From Tanypteryx hageni (lineage: Eukaryota; Arthropoda; Insecta; Odonata; Petaluridae): DNA of 64,000 nucleotides. The notes under the pieces are model-generated. The model was not told where the DNA came from and made no database searches. It saw only the letters and a list, made by a program, of their open reading frames with translations. Where the stretch lies: NCBI GenBank assembly GCA_028673005.1, contig CM054116.1, forward strand, positions 132,409,547-132,473,546, in the 5' to 3' direction. Positions 21,941 to 35,339 of the stretch are shown piece by piece (the stretch's first letter is position 1; each line of letters begins with the position of its first letter). Position numbers and translations under genes: made by a program.

Positions 21941-23357
21941 TTTCTCTATTAGAAGTGACATCATTTTTTAAGTGTCGCGACTTCTTGTCTTCGGCAGAAC
22001 GATGGTGCACCAACCATGATTTTACGTACGGAACTGCATTCCACGATACATGTGGAGGTCAATTTATTTGAATGGACATGAGCGATGATGCGTTTGTCAG
22101 CAAAAGTTTCGATAGAAGTTTGGATATGATGAGGTTCATCGCACTAAACCTTCTTTCGCATTCGCTGGAACTACATGGTATCGTTTTCATTGCATTTGTC
22201 GGTTGAGCGAAATGTTGTGGAATATTTCGCCCTCCTCCGTCGAGAAAATCTCGAAAACTGTTCAATATCGAACGGCTGTTCTTGAGGCGGAAGCGCATGC
22301 AAATATTTTTAATTCTTTCTTCCCCATATCGAACGTCCCTTTCCGTTTCACAATCTATATTTTCCGGCCATGTTTCTGGATTCAGAACCTCAAAATCTTT
22401 TATCATCTCTTGGTATTTTTCTAATTCAGTGCCATAATCTCCTGACTTTCGATGCGATGCAGTTGTAGCAAAGCAACGCGATTCCAGGTTAACTACAATG
22501 CTTGTTATAAACTGCAATCGATGTATACTGACGATTCATTTGTTGTGTCAAGCCGATTCCTTGGTAACTCATATTGTCGGACGCAACTCTTTCCTTCTCT
22601 CCAAGTTTGTTTTTTAAAGTTGCAATAATCCGAATCGTTCGTCGTATCAGCTTATCGGCTCTGTTTATTGTGCTGAACCGCTCATGCATTTGTGAAGATA
22701 GATTTGCCAATTCTTCCAGAACATTACACATTAGGCTTAGGTCCTTCAGGAATTTGACAGTCTCAATGCGCTGGGATAGACCCGTGAACCTCTTTCGTTC
22801 GTTACTTGTTCTCCCGGTATCATTAGCAGCAGCTTTAAAATGACGAAATAACGGGATATCCAGTCTAAACTGATTTAACTGTTCGAAAGCTGCTTGAAAT
22901 CCATCGAACATCCCAGACTCGCCCAATTTTTCTCAACTGGAGACTTAAGCAGGAAGCTATTGTCTTCAATTCGTTCGAATTTTTGGAGATTGATTGTAAA
23001 GGGCATATATTGTATCAATGAAACTTTTAAAATGATTAATAGCTTTCATGTCCTCAATGATATCATTAGCAGCTAATTCTAACCGGTGGTTCAAACAACG
23101 CCAGATTATTATACCTGATTGTTTCAGTTTATCTTGTAGTTGCCTACCCACACTGATGTTTTGCCCAGCACACTCGTGCCATCGGATGCAAAGCAGACAA
23201 GAGTCTTCTGAAAATATACTTCAGTCATACCATACGAGTCAAGGCATTTCAAGAGTTCGTTTGTAATTGTATCTGCGCATTGGTCGTTCAAAGAAATTAA
23301 ATCAAGAAACATCCTCTTTAATCCCATGAGGACAACTTTTATGTACACAGAACCAAC

Positions 23358-26097
23358 CAGTGGCGGCTCGTAGCTAAAATTAGTGGGGGGGCTGCTCCAG
23401 AAAATTTTTAGCCTTTGTTTTAAAATTGTGTAAAAGGAAAAAAACATGTATAAAAAGAAAATTTATTCAGGAACTTGATAAAATCTTAACAAAAAAAACC
23501 AAACATTTTTTACTTACTTTAACTTAAATTGTTACAGTTCAAGCTTGATTTATTCATTTAAAAATGAAATCCATTCTACTTGTTTTAATTTGCGCAAAAT
23601 GTTCAATAATTTTCTCCTTGATCTCTGAATGACAATTGAGGAAATTTTTCTCCATTGAGAGTACTGCAAGCGCATTTAGTCTTTCCGAATTCATAGTGCT
23701 TCTTAAAAAAGTTTTTATTCTTTTCAATGTTGCCTCTGATGTAGTCATGGGAATTGTCAAGAGGATTTTTATCAGTTTCGTAATTTCACTAAAAATATCA
23801 TCTAGATTATTTTCCAAGATAAATTTCAGCAGCTCAATTAATTTGCAATATTCATGAATATCAGTCCTACAATAGAAATTTTTAGTTCAGTTTCAATCTT
23901 TTCTTTGTCAATCATGGGATAAGCTTCAGTGGTCATTCTTAAATCTAGTGAAGCATTTCTTGTTGAACAATTTAGCAGCTACTAAGTGTTTAGTGGAAGA
24001 ATATCTGTCCATTATATCAACACATATATAGTCACACACTTCCTTAGCTTCTGCCATGAGTGTCTTTGAAGGATTCTCACAGTACTTTGAGTTTCTCAAT
24101 TCTAAAATAGCAGTTTTGAAATTTGTTATATATTCATTAACTTTAAAAACACTAATTTCTCGAGATTGCATTTGGTTGTAAATTATTTCAACATGAGGCA
24201 TAATCTGATGAAAAAGCTCTAACCAAAACTTGAAATTATCATCATTCAGGTATTTTAAAATTCCTGTTGCTTCTGCAATGGTTTGATCTGCATTTGATGT
24301 TGACTGAATTTCAGTAAGGCAGTTTTTTAAAGGTTGCAAATTTTCATGAACTCTGTTTATGGTCCGTATGTTGAAATTCCACCTTGTAGAGGATGGACGT
24401 GGAATGCTGACGTCCATATGTTTCTTGAGAATGGACACACGTTGTGGTGATCTTGAGAAGAATGTTGGAATAGACAGAATGTTAGAGAAAAATATTCTTG
24501 CGTTTCGTGTAATACTTGCTGCATTTCTCATTATTAAATTAAGTTGATGTGCATAACAGTGAATGAAATGTGCATTACTATAAACTAGTTTTATTTTTGC
24601 TTGAACTCCTGCTTTTTTGCCTTTCATGACATTTGCACCATCAAATGTCTGAGCTATCAGTTTTTGTCCATTTCCTTGAAGGATTATGTCCAATTGTTCT
24701 AAAATACGTTTTGATATGCCATCTGCAGTTTGATTTTCTGGAATAAAGAATCCCCAAAAACGCTCAAATATGTCTTCATTCAATACGTACCGTAGAACAA
24801 TGTCCATTTGAGTGTGTTCCGAAACATCTGTTGTGTCATCAGCCATGACAGCAACAAAGGAAGCTTTTCTAATTTCCGTTCTTATCTCCTCATGGTATAT
24901 TTGTAGCAGGCAGTCAAGTATCTCATTCTGAATGGTCTTAGAAACACCTTTGAAGACTGCACTGGTTTCTAAGTGATTCTTCAAATCTGAATCTAATTTA
25001 GATGCAAAATTTACTAATCCTCTAAATACTCCTGGATTTACTGAATCGTCTTTTTCATCATGTCCACGTAAGGGAGTTTCAAAGTTTCCACAAAAGTAAA
25101 TGCAGTCTATTATTTTGGACAAAATTTCACGGTTCTTTTTAACTTTTATATTATGCTCATTGATTGAAAGTCTGTATGCCTCACTAAGTTTCTCCTTAAT
25201 ACTTAAGTTCCTAAAAGTGACAGTGAAACAACATTATCAACGTGCTTCTTTGACTTCTCATGCTTTTCAGTTTTTTCTTTTATTTTGTTTATATTTCTAA
25301 AACCATCTTTTCTCCACGGTACATCACCTCCAAACAGCAAACACGGGAAGCAAAACAGTGCATTTTTTACTTCACAGCCGCAAAGCCAACTTTTCCGTTG
25401 GTACCATTCAGAATTAAAGCTACGAATATATTTCTTGTTGTTGCTTTTGCCTGGCTGAGATATTAGAATATCAGGTGTTGAACGACCTATTTTCTTAACT
25501 GTAACTTTCTCATGGAGAGATAGCTGTGAAAACTTAAGCTGTTGAAGATCACTTACAGTCACAGAACTTATTTCTTGGGGATGCAAGGCCATGGTTAAAG
25601 TTTTCTGTTAAATAAAAGAACCGAAAAAATGAATCAAATAGAATAGCTGGAAGCAGAATAATAATCTAATTCTACACTTTATCACATTCAAGAATATGGT
25701 ACACGGTTTTTAAGCACAACACACGCTAAGTAAAAAAAACTTCCTTCCACCATCACGCCAGAGCCGGCACTGCGAGAGCAACAGTGCTCTCTCTTCCTGG
25801 CAGTCCCGCCTTCCTCCCCACCCCCCCCCTCCTATGTGCGCATACGCACAACAGTCAAACACCACGTCGCTGGCACTGTGAACCGCACAGTTCCATACAA
25901 AGATTTTTGTATCTTTTTCATAAACTGGGGGATGGCTACTGAAGTACTGACATTAAGCTTAAGGAATATATATTGTACTACAAAAATAAAGAAAGAATTA
26001 AAGAAAAAAGGACTCATTATATTAAATGTTATCGATAATATCAAGTGGATATAGGGGGTGCTGCAGTTCCGCAGTGCCTAACCACGAGCCGCCACTG
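23358..26097 (-). mobile_element. hAT transposon inserted in another hAT
   Basis: The 14-bp terminal repeats are perfect: CAGTGGCGGCTCGT (23358-23371) and ACGAGCCGCCACTG (26084-26097). The 8-bp target duplication GAACCAAC (23350-23357 and 26098-26105) is also perfect. The element therefore appears complete and fairly recent. It carries the broken ZMYM/P52rIPK-like transposase gene described separately. Confidence 0.92.
23554..25592 (-). pseudogene. ZMYM1-like hAT transposase, frameshifted
   Basis: The N-terminal piece (25592-25203) has a TTF-type zinc finger with SEWYQRKSWLCGCE and ALFCFPCLLFGG. A frameshift near 25,200 separates it from the main piece (25122-23926). That piece carries the DUF4371/RNase H-like core with VAVMADDTTDVSEHTQMD, CYAHQLNLIMR and SSTRWNFN. 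After another break, the C-terminal dimerisation region (23817-23554) reads TTSEATLKRIKTFLRSTMN. Relatives have AERCFS between SEA and TLKR, so the conserved ERxFS signature appears to be deleted. The product is unlikely to be active, although the element's ends are intact. Confidence 0.85.
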
Positions 26098-26509
26098 GAA
26101 CCAACACATTGCCTAATGTCATTGAATCATCAATTATAACTGAAATTTTCCTTTCCTCGGCAATTAATTTCGACGTAAGCTTCTTTTTTAGTTCTGACGC
26201 AATATGTTTTATTATTTCAGTAACACTGTAACGAGAATGAAGAGTTATTCCTACATCGAGCTCATTCCTTATCTGTAACCGAATCAAATCTTTGTAGCCA
26301 GAAAAGGGGCTAGAGACACCTCGCTCGCTCGTTCGACAACATCTCTTTTTATACAGACGATGTCGCTTCCGAGGGTTCTATAAGAATAAACAAGGTTAGA
26401 TGCAGGGCTGTCTGCAGAACTAATGAAAGCGCCAATGACAGCAAAGAATTGCCACGATTTCTTATAGGTGATGCGTATGCATTCAGAAAAACAAGACAGA
26501 GTTGACACA

Positions 26510-28900
26510 CAGGTATATACCTACACTTTTCACTTCTACAGCTACCGCTTCACATCAAGGAATTACTGAAACGCACGGAGTTTGCCACCACTCGAACGAA
26601 GTCGTTGCAACAGACTGGCGGAGAGGTAGAGAAAAATCTTGCGTGAAACAGTAGAAAACCAGATGGTGTGATAGGGCATATACTTTGTATCTTTATGTGG
26701 CCATTTTCACGGAAGACGTTTCTGCCTTTTGGCAGTATGCTGTGAATAATTTGTTTCACACTCTTCTCCAGATGCCACTCCCCTTTCGTGTTTTCCCCTC
26801 CCTCCACTACTCTCGGATCTTTTTCGAAATGAGACCTTGCTCCTTAGACCACCCTTGGACTTCAACACATCTCTCTCAGCATCCTGTTTTTCGGAAAATG
26901 ATGCGCATTTTCTTTAATTGATAATATCCTGGGATTTTTTGATATTCAAATATTTAATACATATTAAGCGGGAATCAAACGGGAACAGCCGAAAACAATA
27001 CTTTTGTCTTGAATAGAAGCAAAGTTGAACCATAAATATATTAGGAACCGGAACTGGTATGTATTTTGTCTGAGTAGCATAGAGGAAAGGAGGATTTTCC
27101 CTGTACTCACAATTCACTTGCTGGTTTTAGAACCGATTTTCAAATCTCCGACCTCGACTTGGGTTTTCCCCGCTCTACCCACTGCTTTTATGTCATCCCG
27201 TGCTTTTCTCCCAAATACTCGCATTTTCCTCCCCTTGAGATCTTTAACCTGTAATCGTAGTAGAACGCGACGGATAGGCACCTTCATCTTTATTTTCACC
27301 ACCGTCACCGCCGCCTCCATATCAAACAGTAAGTTATATTTTCTTTTTTTATTAATAAACGTTTTTAAAATCGTCATTACCTAAAACATTTTTTTAATCG
27401 CCTTGTAGAAAGCGTTTGATGATCTTATTTGCCGCGAAGAAATGCCGCCAGTTGGAGAAGATGAGCGGCGACGTCCAATTGGACCGTCTAGAAAAAATAT
27501 ATTTCTAAATAACGATATAAGCGTCTTTGAACGCTTTGATCTCCCGGTAAAAACGATTTTTAAAACGTTTTTCATTTATCAACCCTCCAAATATTATTAT
27601 TAAAAAATAATAATATTTACCTCTTTTTTTTCAACTTATTTTCTAGATGTTGTCGTTAAAAGAAAAAATTAACACGTTGAAAGAAGAGCCAACGTTTGTT
27701 AAAATCCAATATTTGGCTGAGGGTGGATCATACCCTATTAGCCAATTTTCCAGAATGACCACCAGCAATCCTGGCCCTCATTACATCTCCTGAGGGGTGG
27801 AAAAAGAAATTTTCCTTCCCTAGAGGTATTTAATAATCACAGAAGAGGAGATGACAGAATATAATAATGGACCAAGCGAACCTCTTTATTTAATCAAGAA
27901 AAATGGCACACTCGTAATTGTATGAGTATAAAATAAAAAATGTAAAAAAAATATATTTTTTTATTAAAACCTGTAAAAAAAGCACTCCCCATTGTGGATG
28001 CGCCATAAATCCAGAAATAATCCTTATTGCGGGCGCCCGTCAAAGTTGAAGCGTACTGAACGACGGGAATTACTGTCTTCCTGGGAGATCCTCCGACGAT
28101 TGTCAATTTTTTCAGACAAGATTAAAATCTGCACTTTTAAAAATGATTCCACAAAATGTTCATATTTCCATAAATTGCGATTTCGATAAGCATTCAATGA
28201 AACAAATTATTTTCAATAATTCGCCTAAATTTAGTATCATCATTTGGCGGGAAGAGATATGGCGATCGTACATTTACGCACAAAACATATGAAAAAGTTT
28301 TGAAGCAATATTTCACAAAAATAGTTATTGCAATATTACGGGAAAATGGTTTCATGTAGAGAATTGTAAAACCATTAGCTGATAGTTAAGATATCAAGTA
28401 ACGTAAATCGTTTATTTGTATGCTTCATATATTATTACGATTTTTTACTTCAATCCAAAGCAGGTAAACCTTAACGTAGCTAATAGCCAGAAAATCAAAT
28501 TTCTGATTTGAGAATTATCGCCTTCTGCCCTGAGTTATGCTTTCTCTGTTTTAAATTATCAGCATTTTTCTGTAAACATACATATTTTTATAAATTAAAA
28601 AATGAAATCAATCATGTAGACGCTTACGATCAATAAAACGTAATATAAGTTTAAGTATAACTTTGCAGAATTTCCATTTTCCTTGGTACCAAATACATTT
28701 TGTAAAGAAGTTGTACCACCAAATCACAAAGAAACCTCACTTAAATAACGAAAAAACAAAATTATTCAAGCTTTAGTCACCATTTTCATTCTACTAATTT
28801 TTCACTCTTAGTGAACATCAGAAAACGCATGGTAGACAACTTAAATGTCGATTAGTATAAACTTATTGTAAAAATTATACTTTTAAAATCTGAAATAACA
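26510..28900. other. Mostly unrecognised sequence
   Basis: A minus-strand ATG at about 27,320 opens a 68-codon basic frame (MEAAVTVVKIKMKV...) that is GC-richer than its surroundings, with no recognised domain. A plus frame near 28,010-28,110 (GRPSKLKRTERRELL) weakly recalls a Tc1-type helix-turn-helix. Neither is supported enough to call a gene. Confidence 0.25.
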
Positions 28901-29204
28901 TCACATAGCGATTAAAATTTAAATTAAGGTTACTTGAGTCAAACTAATTATGAAAGTTGTTTTTACTGCCGAAGACGTTTTGCTAATAACGCTATTGGCA
29001 CACCAAATGAACTTGGCCAAAAGAACCATAATATGATTCTTTTCTAAACTGACAACGGATTGTATTATTCCGTGTTCTTCTAATGCTAGAAATGTAATTA
29101 AAATCTTTTTGAGTGGCTGCATGCATATTCAGGTTATTGCATGTGCCTGCAGGTTTTGAAATTATGATCAATGTGTGATAAGTTTGAAAATGTATGAAAA
29201 ATAG

Positions 29205-31623
29205 TAGGGATGGGCAAAAGTGTTATTTTGCGATACCTGTTCTACCTATTACTATTAAAAATTAATACCTGTTAAAATTACCTGTTCCAAAATAACAGGT
29301 CACCTTCTATTTTCATTCCACCTACTGGTATCGTCGTCATACTACAAACAAGACTTATGGATACGCAGTTCACAAAAACGCCACTAGATGGTAACTGAAC
29401 TCATGAGGGGCGAATAATCTTGGTAACACATACTTCAATTTTATTAACATTTTCAGGTCATAAAATTCAGCTACATCCATTACTTATAATTACAGGAAGA
29501 TATCTAAGAATAAGAAAAACATTGCAAAAAGTATACATGATCATTCTGCTTCTCGTATCATTAATAAACTAACATGGGACAAGAAGTTAACTCAGTCCCA
29601 TAAAGTATTCAGAACTATATTTATTGTAATGAATGAATTTCATAATAAATATGAATTCGAGTTTAAAAACAGTTTTTCTACATGGCGTGCACTAAGCCGG
29701 CTGCGCCGTTCACTTAGAACAATACCGGCCTTGGAAAAGAGTCTTTTGCATGGAATTGAGGTTGCCAGCATGTTGAACTTTTGTACCACTAATTTTGCCA
29801 GTGAAGGGTATAAGTGTCTATTTCCTTTCCACCACATGAGGGGATCTTGGTCTCTACGAAGATAACTACAATCTAAGTACCGCTGAACCTCTTCGATCGC
29901 TGCAGACGTTGTTGTGCCGACTAAAATACACAATAAATAATTAATGATTTTTGAAATTTGTAATAGGAAATAAATAACTTGTTACTGCTACTTACCTTGA
30001 GGTTGAGCTATTGCCATCTTCTTATCAAAAGCATCCCACAGACAAAATCTTGCGTTAGTGTTACGCTGGGGATGCGTTGTTCTGGCACCTCTTGGTTCTG
30101 CCAACCAATTTCATTATTTTCGTCACCAAATTTATGGCCATTCTTTTCGTTGTTTCAGCTACATTTGGGTTTGAAAATACAAAAACTTTAAACCTTGGAT
30201 CTATAAATGTGCAGAGTGAAATTGTTTTGCTAAACTCTAAATCACAAAATCTATTATACAATCCATCACGTATTGCATTAATGGTATTTTTCACAGTTGG
30301 GTCATAGTTTGCTTCCAAGAATGAATCATATACTGAAAATAATCACATTGTAATAGCAATAATTTCGCTCCCTGTAATGTATTTTTCTCTGCTGAATTTT
30401 GTGGTGGCTGAAGAATTTCGCATAAATCAGAACATATCTGCCACTCTTCCTCGGAAAGCACTAGTAAGTTTATATTTATAAGGGCAAGTGCAGTTTTCAT
30501 AGCATCTCTCAGTTCTAAGAATCGCTTAATGATGAAAAATGTGGAATTCCACCGTGTAGGAACTTCCTGGAGAAGCTTTTTTGGGTAGAAATACCCGAGT
30601 TCTGTTGGTAGAAAATCAATTTTTCATTTGCCAAAGTACTTCTTCCGAAGTGTGACACGATACCCTTTATTTTATCAAGAATTATCCTTGGTCCTTTCAA
30701 TGTATCCTGTACAATCAAATTTATGTATGTGCAAAGCACCTAAAGTGTTTCCACCCTAGGTCTTCCCTTATGGCATTTCTCATATTGCTAGCATTATCAG
30801 TTACTGCTACTAATACCTTATCCGACAAAGCGAATTTTTCAGCAATGCGTTTGATGTAGGCGGCTAAGTTGGCACTAGTATGAGATCCATCTATTACGGA
30901 ACATTCCAATAAAAGAGTCTTTAATTCAAAGTATTTAGAAATATAATGAGCAGTTACTGCCAAATAACTGTCTGCATTCCTCGAAGTCCAGCCATCTGCT
31001 GTCAAACACACACTAGTCACAGATTCTAAAATCTGTCGAACAGAAATCATGCAACGTTCGTAGGAGGACGGGATCATGCATCCAGTAAGTAATGGTCTTC
31101 TTACTTGGCAAGCAATACGAAGGATTTAGGGCTTTTACGAATTCCACAAATCCCTGATCTTCCACTATCGAAAGGTACCCTATAAAATTGCAATTCATCT
31201 CCTGAAAGGTGACTTTGAATCATTATTTTTAAATTCCTTTGCAACAGGAGGATGTAGAAAACAAATTCTGCAAGTACAATGTTTTTAAGCCAGGTATCCT
31301 GTTAATATTAGGTAGAATAGGTATTATGGAAATAATAGGTAGAACAGATATCATGAAGGGAATATTTTGAAAGAAAAAGGCATCATAAAACTTATACGGA
31401 TTGTTTTTAGAATAGGTATTATGAAAAAATATGGTTTCTTTTAAAAACAGGCATTGTGAAACTGAAGTGATACTTTTTAGAAAAATTCTTAAGAAAATGA
31501 TACGGTAACGTTAACCGTGCCTATTATGTAATAACAGGGGTAATCTGGTAATAGGTATTTTAGATACCTATTAAAATTCTCTACCTGTTAAAAATACCTA
31601 TTCTGTTATTTTTGGCACATCCC
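29205..31623 (-). mobile_element. ZBED-type hAT transposon relic
   Basis: The ends TAGGGATGGGCAAAA and TTTTTGGCACATCCC are imperfect inverted repeats. Subterminal copies of TACCTGTT/TACCTATT fill about 100 bp at the left and 300 bp at the right end. Minus-strand coding pieces run from 31,198 to 29,640. They include SVCLTADGWTSRNADSYLAV, VTDNASNMRNAI, HFRCFAHT and the C-terminal SIPCKRLFSKAG. A likely intron joins AQPQ to VGTTTS (donor near 29,997, acceptor near 29,922). The BED finger and several frames are lost. Confidence 0.8.
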
Positions 31624-32655
31624 AAATGGGTAGTGTATTGATTTAGCATTATTTTGTAATGTTATCTGTGTTCCGCGAGTGTTGTATAAATGTTTTGTTT
31701 AGTGAGTAGAATATATATACGGAAATCACATATTTAGTATGTGTTGTATTTAAATGTTCATTGTTTGGTTTAAAAAAAATTGAGTGTTACTCTAGAAGTT
31801 GGTATATTGCTGGTTTTCTTTACACTGTTTATATTTTTTGGTGCTTCGGGACATTTTATAAGTTAAATATAATTATTTTTCTCACTGAAAGTCGATTAGT
31901 GTTCTCCATGTCTCGCATGATGTTTATTCATTGTAGAGTTACGAGAATGTATTGTGAGTTCTGAGAATCTTTGTTATTCGCAAAATTAATATCAGATAGG
32001 GTAGTTATAATTTCCTTCATAAACTTAGCTGCTTAAAAATTCTGAGAATGTTTTGATTCATGTAGTTATTGAGTGAAAGTAGTAGATATGTAGGTTTTGA
32101 ATTGTCCATTAGGTTCCTATTGTCATTTCTTATATGAAATGAATATTTCTTATGTGAAACATTTGATAAGATGCAGCTATCATCTATGAATTTAATATGT
32201 TTGCACACCTTACTTTATCACATGTGCAATGTTATATTGTGATTTATTGTAAAGGAATAATCCTCTCCCACAAGTTTGCTGCCCCAAGGAAGCTGAGTGA
32301 AAAGATGTGTTATTAAATGGTACTATTCCCTTTTTATTTTTGCTGTATAATTGCTTTTTACTTATTTATTGTATAATTGCGTTGGGTGTCTTTTTCATCG
32401 AAGTCTCTTGATAAAAGCATATTATTTCCTACATAATATATTGCTATACCATTAATGTCTCTTTTTCGTAAAAATAACTATTATTATAACTTTTATTTAA
32501 CCATTTTATATTTAAATTTCTGATTTAAAAAAAGTACATTTTTGTAAATAGAGAAATTAAAAGATACCTTATAACTTGGAATCTAAAAGTTGCTGTAAAT
32601 TAATTTTCAAAAGTGTACTCAATTGTTTCTGGCGTTACTTTGTTCATTCATTATT
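31624..32655. other. No recognisable feature
   Basis: Strongly AT-rich sequence between the ZBED-type hAT and the long hairpin. No gene, RNA or element end is recognised. Confidence 0.35.
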
Positions 32656-32658
32656 AAA

Positions 32659-32810
32659 AATAAAATTAACTTTGTAAATTCCTACAATACTTTTATTAAG
32701 AGGCCCTTATCTAGATTTCGACACATTACTACTGATGATGATGTAGAGAGTCACAATCTAGATAGTCTCTTAATAAAAGTATTCTGGGAATTTACAAAGT
32801 TAATTTTATT
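32659..32810. repeat. Long hairpin (foldback) sequence
   Basis: Arms at 32,659-32,716 and 32,756-32,810 are inverted repeats with few mismatches, sharing AAAATTAACTTTGTAAATTC and ACTTTTATTAAGAG. A loop of about 39 nt separates them. It is either a short foldback transposon or a source of hairpin RNA. Confidence 0.75.
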
Positions 32811-33192
32811 CTTAATTTTCAAGAACTTTTAAAATTTTTTCAAAAAGTTCCAAATTTCATCATTTCTCTTTGGAACACATAATGTGTGTGTTCAGAACAT
32901 CATTATACAAATTCTGATATAATTTAATGATGATATTTTCTTGTTTATTTTGTTTATATGGTTAATATAATAATTTTTTTCTTAGAAAAATTTGCTTCAG
33001 TTTCATTTAATTTACCTGCAAATTTAATTACTATTTATTAAAATATTCTTTCATATTACCTGGACAGGAAACAAAATAAATTCCTTTCCTCATTTAATCA
33101 AAGTATAACTTCTATTATATCTGATTTTTGCAGTTAGTTTAAATGTTTATCAAAAATATAAATATTCACAAATTGAAGTATACTTTGATGTA

Positions 33193-34445
33193 CCGTATCT
33201 GCCCGAATAGAAGCCGACCCCGGATTTAAGCCGACCCCGGATTTAAGCCGACCCCATGAAATTTTTCAACATTTTTTGCCAAAAGAAGTATTTTCGTAAA
33301 TTTTATGCTTAAGTGTACCAGACATGCACACACAACCTAGAATACATTATGCATTACATCTGTATTATTATATACGTTCCATGTAAAGTTTTATTAGGTA
33401 TTATTACTGTTAATTATAAATATAGTCAACGCCGTTGCTCACACCTTACAATCAAATGTAAGTATATTTATTTATCTTACTGGAATTGAAACTGTTGCGT
33501 ATCGAAAGCTGTCATCGAATTTGGCGTGATCATCTACTTAGTCATTATACGCAATTTTAATAGATTCTATGAAAGAGGTTTCCAAGTTTTATTATTATTG
33601 CTGTTAATTATCAGATGAATTACAGTTAACGCCGTTGCTCACACCTTCGAATCAGACGTATCTTATGTTAGCGGAATTTAAACAGTTGCGCATCGAAAGT
33701 CGTCATCGAATTTTGGGAATTGTCTAAGCAGACGATATCGTCTGCTTAGTTAGTATACGCAAGTTTAATACATTCTATGAAAGAGGGTTTTAACATGCAT
33801 ACAAAAATGACAATGGCTATAGGAAAACATAAAATAAACAAGAAAAATTAATATGAACTACTTTATACTGTCGGCTCCTAACTTTAACGTACCTGCCATT
33901 TAAATGATCCGTAAAAGCTACGACGTCTGCTACATCTTAACTTTAAATCGATTGCAGCATCAAGAAGTGCAATTAAAACAAAGAGTTGAAGAAGCTTAGT
34001 GTAGTCAGAATTTGTAAAAACCTCTAATAAGACCGGTGTTGGTATCTTAAGAACTCGTTGCAAATTATGATCAAAACGAATTTGCTGTAGCGTGCAATCA
34101 TGCTATGAACCTGGTGGGTTGTTAAAACTCGATTGTTTTATATACCGCCGTTTTCTTTGGATAAGAACCCATTTACTTTTAACTACGTGTTAAAATATAT
34201 AAATAACCTTCAATAGCAATTTAAATTACAGCTCCGGGCAATCGCTGTAAGAAGGGAGCGTTTTTAAGACATCGAGTGCCTTATCAGTGGAATATAGGAG
34301 GTATGCTATGGAAACAAGAAATTTTTCAGCGATGGCGTCGTACGAGGATGCCAAATTTTTCCTCAGGCTCGCATTTAAGCCGAGGGTGATTTTTTTCACG
34401 ATAGATTTTGACAAAAAGTGTCGGCTTATATTCGGGCAGATACGG
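33193..34445. mobile_element. TIR element with CCGTATCTGCCCGAATA ends
   Basis: The left end CCGTATCTGCCCGAATAG and the right end TATTCGGGCAGATACGG are inverted repeats of about 26 bp, flanked by TA on the left. Just inside the left end, GGATTTAAGCCGACCCC is repeated. The middle has two direct copies of a segment of about 190 bp (about 33,400-33,590 and 33,595-33,785) sharing AACGCCGTTGCTCACACCTT. No transposase is visible, so it is a non-autonomous DNA transposon. Confidence 0.75.
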
Positions 34446-34479
34446 AATTTGATAAAATTTGCAACCTTTTTTGTCAAAT

Positions 34480-35010
34480 ATATTACTAGTAGTTGGTGCT
34501 TGCATACTGCAAGCATTTCATCTCACATTAAAAGAACACTCATTTTTCAGACAGAAATTTCAACATTACAAATGGTCTTTTAATTCTAAAGATTTCAAGA
34601 TTTCATTTCTGCAGCGATTTCCGTTTTTCCCACATGTAAGAATAATAGCTTAAAACAATCTCCAAATGTCGCAATTTTAAAAATTTACACTTTCTTCATT
34701 ATAAGGTTCTAATGTTACACATTTTAGCCAAATTTTAAAGTTGTAGCACTTCTAGAAATAAAATAATATTTTTCTAATTGTTTAAATTTAATTAATTTTT
34801 AACGGCCGCCGCAATACATATATGGTAAAATTGAAATGTTTATTTGTGCAAATTTACTATACTGTAAATAATTTAAAAATTTCAGCTTCCTAGCTCATCC
34901 CGTAGTACCTAAACAGTTATCCAATTCTTTAAACTTTAAGAATTTTTAACTGCCAAACAAATTAAAATATCAAAATTTGTATAATCCCTGTTTCGTTTTT
35001 TAAAGATATA
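34480..35010 (+). repeat. Dispersed repeat, copy B, at the left edge of unit 2
   Basis: This is the direct copy of 18,120-18,640. It ends where similarity to units 1 and 3 begins, so it may mark the rearrangement junction. Confidence 0.7.
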
Positions 35011-35339
35011 TAAGCCATTAGCAACATTGTCATTTAAAAACAATAAAAAAATTGCCGGAGTAATTTCAACTTAAAAAGAATAATATTACCTTTATGAATC
35101 ACTGCGTCACTCATTAAGGAAACTCCTCCCGTAGTGGAGTGTGTTTAACAATAAGGCAATAACACATCAAACAGTCACTTGATTTAAACTCTCATACGAG
35201 ACCGTTTCATTGTGTCAAATACTGGAAAAATCTTCGGTACTTGTCCTGTGAGATAATTCCGTTCCTTCCTTCATAATTCGCACATTATACAGAGGAACCG
35301 AAAAGCTGTCACACATTCGGTGGAAACCTTTTTCTACTT

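Larger units (their letters stand above)
21940..26510 (-). mobile_element. Outer hAT transposase relic, split by a second hAT
   Basis: On the minus strand, coding similarity to a KIAA1586/ZNF862-like hAT transposase runs from about 26,290 down to 26,106 (with VIIDDSMTLGN). It resumes at 23,349 (SVYIKVVLMGL) and continues through 22,966-23,447, 22,489-22,926 and 22,059-22,517. The last piece has SSSECERRFSAMNLI, the hAT dimerisation signature. Frames are broken in several places. The 2,740-bp element at 23,358-26,097 lies inside it. The element ends were not found, so the limits are approximate. Confidence 0.75.

Noticed and set aside
27114..27320. 68-codon basic frame starting MEAAVTVV on the minus strand
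   Set aside because: It is GC-richer than its surroundings and has a plausible start, but there is no domain, splice context or second copy to support it.
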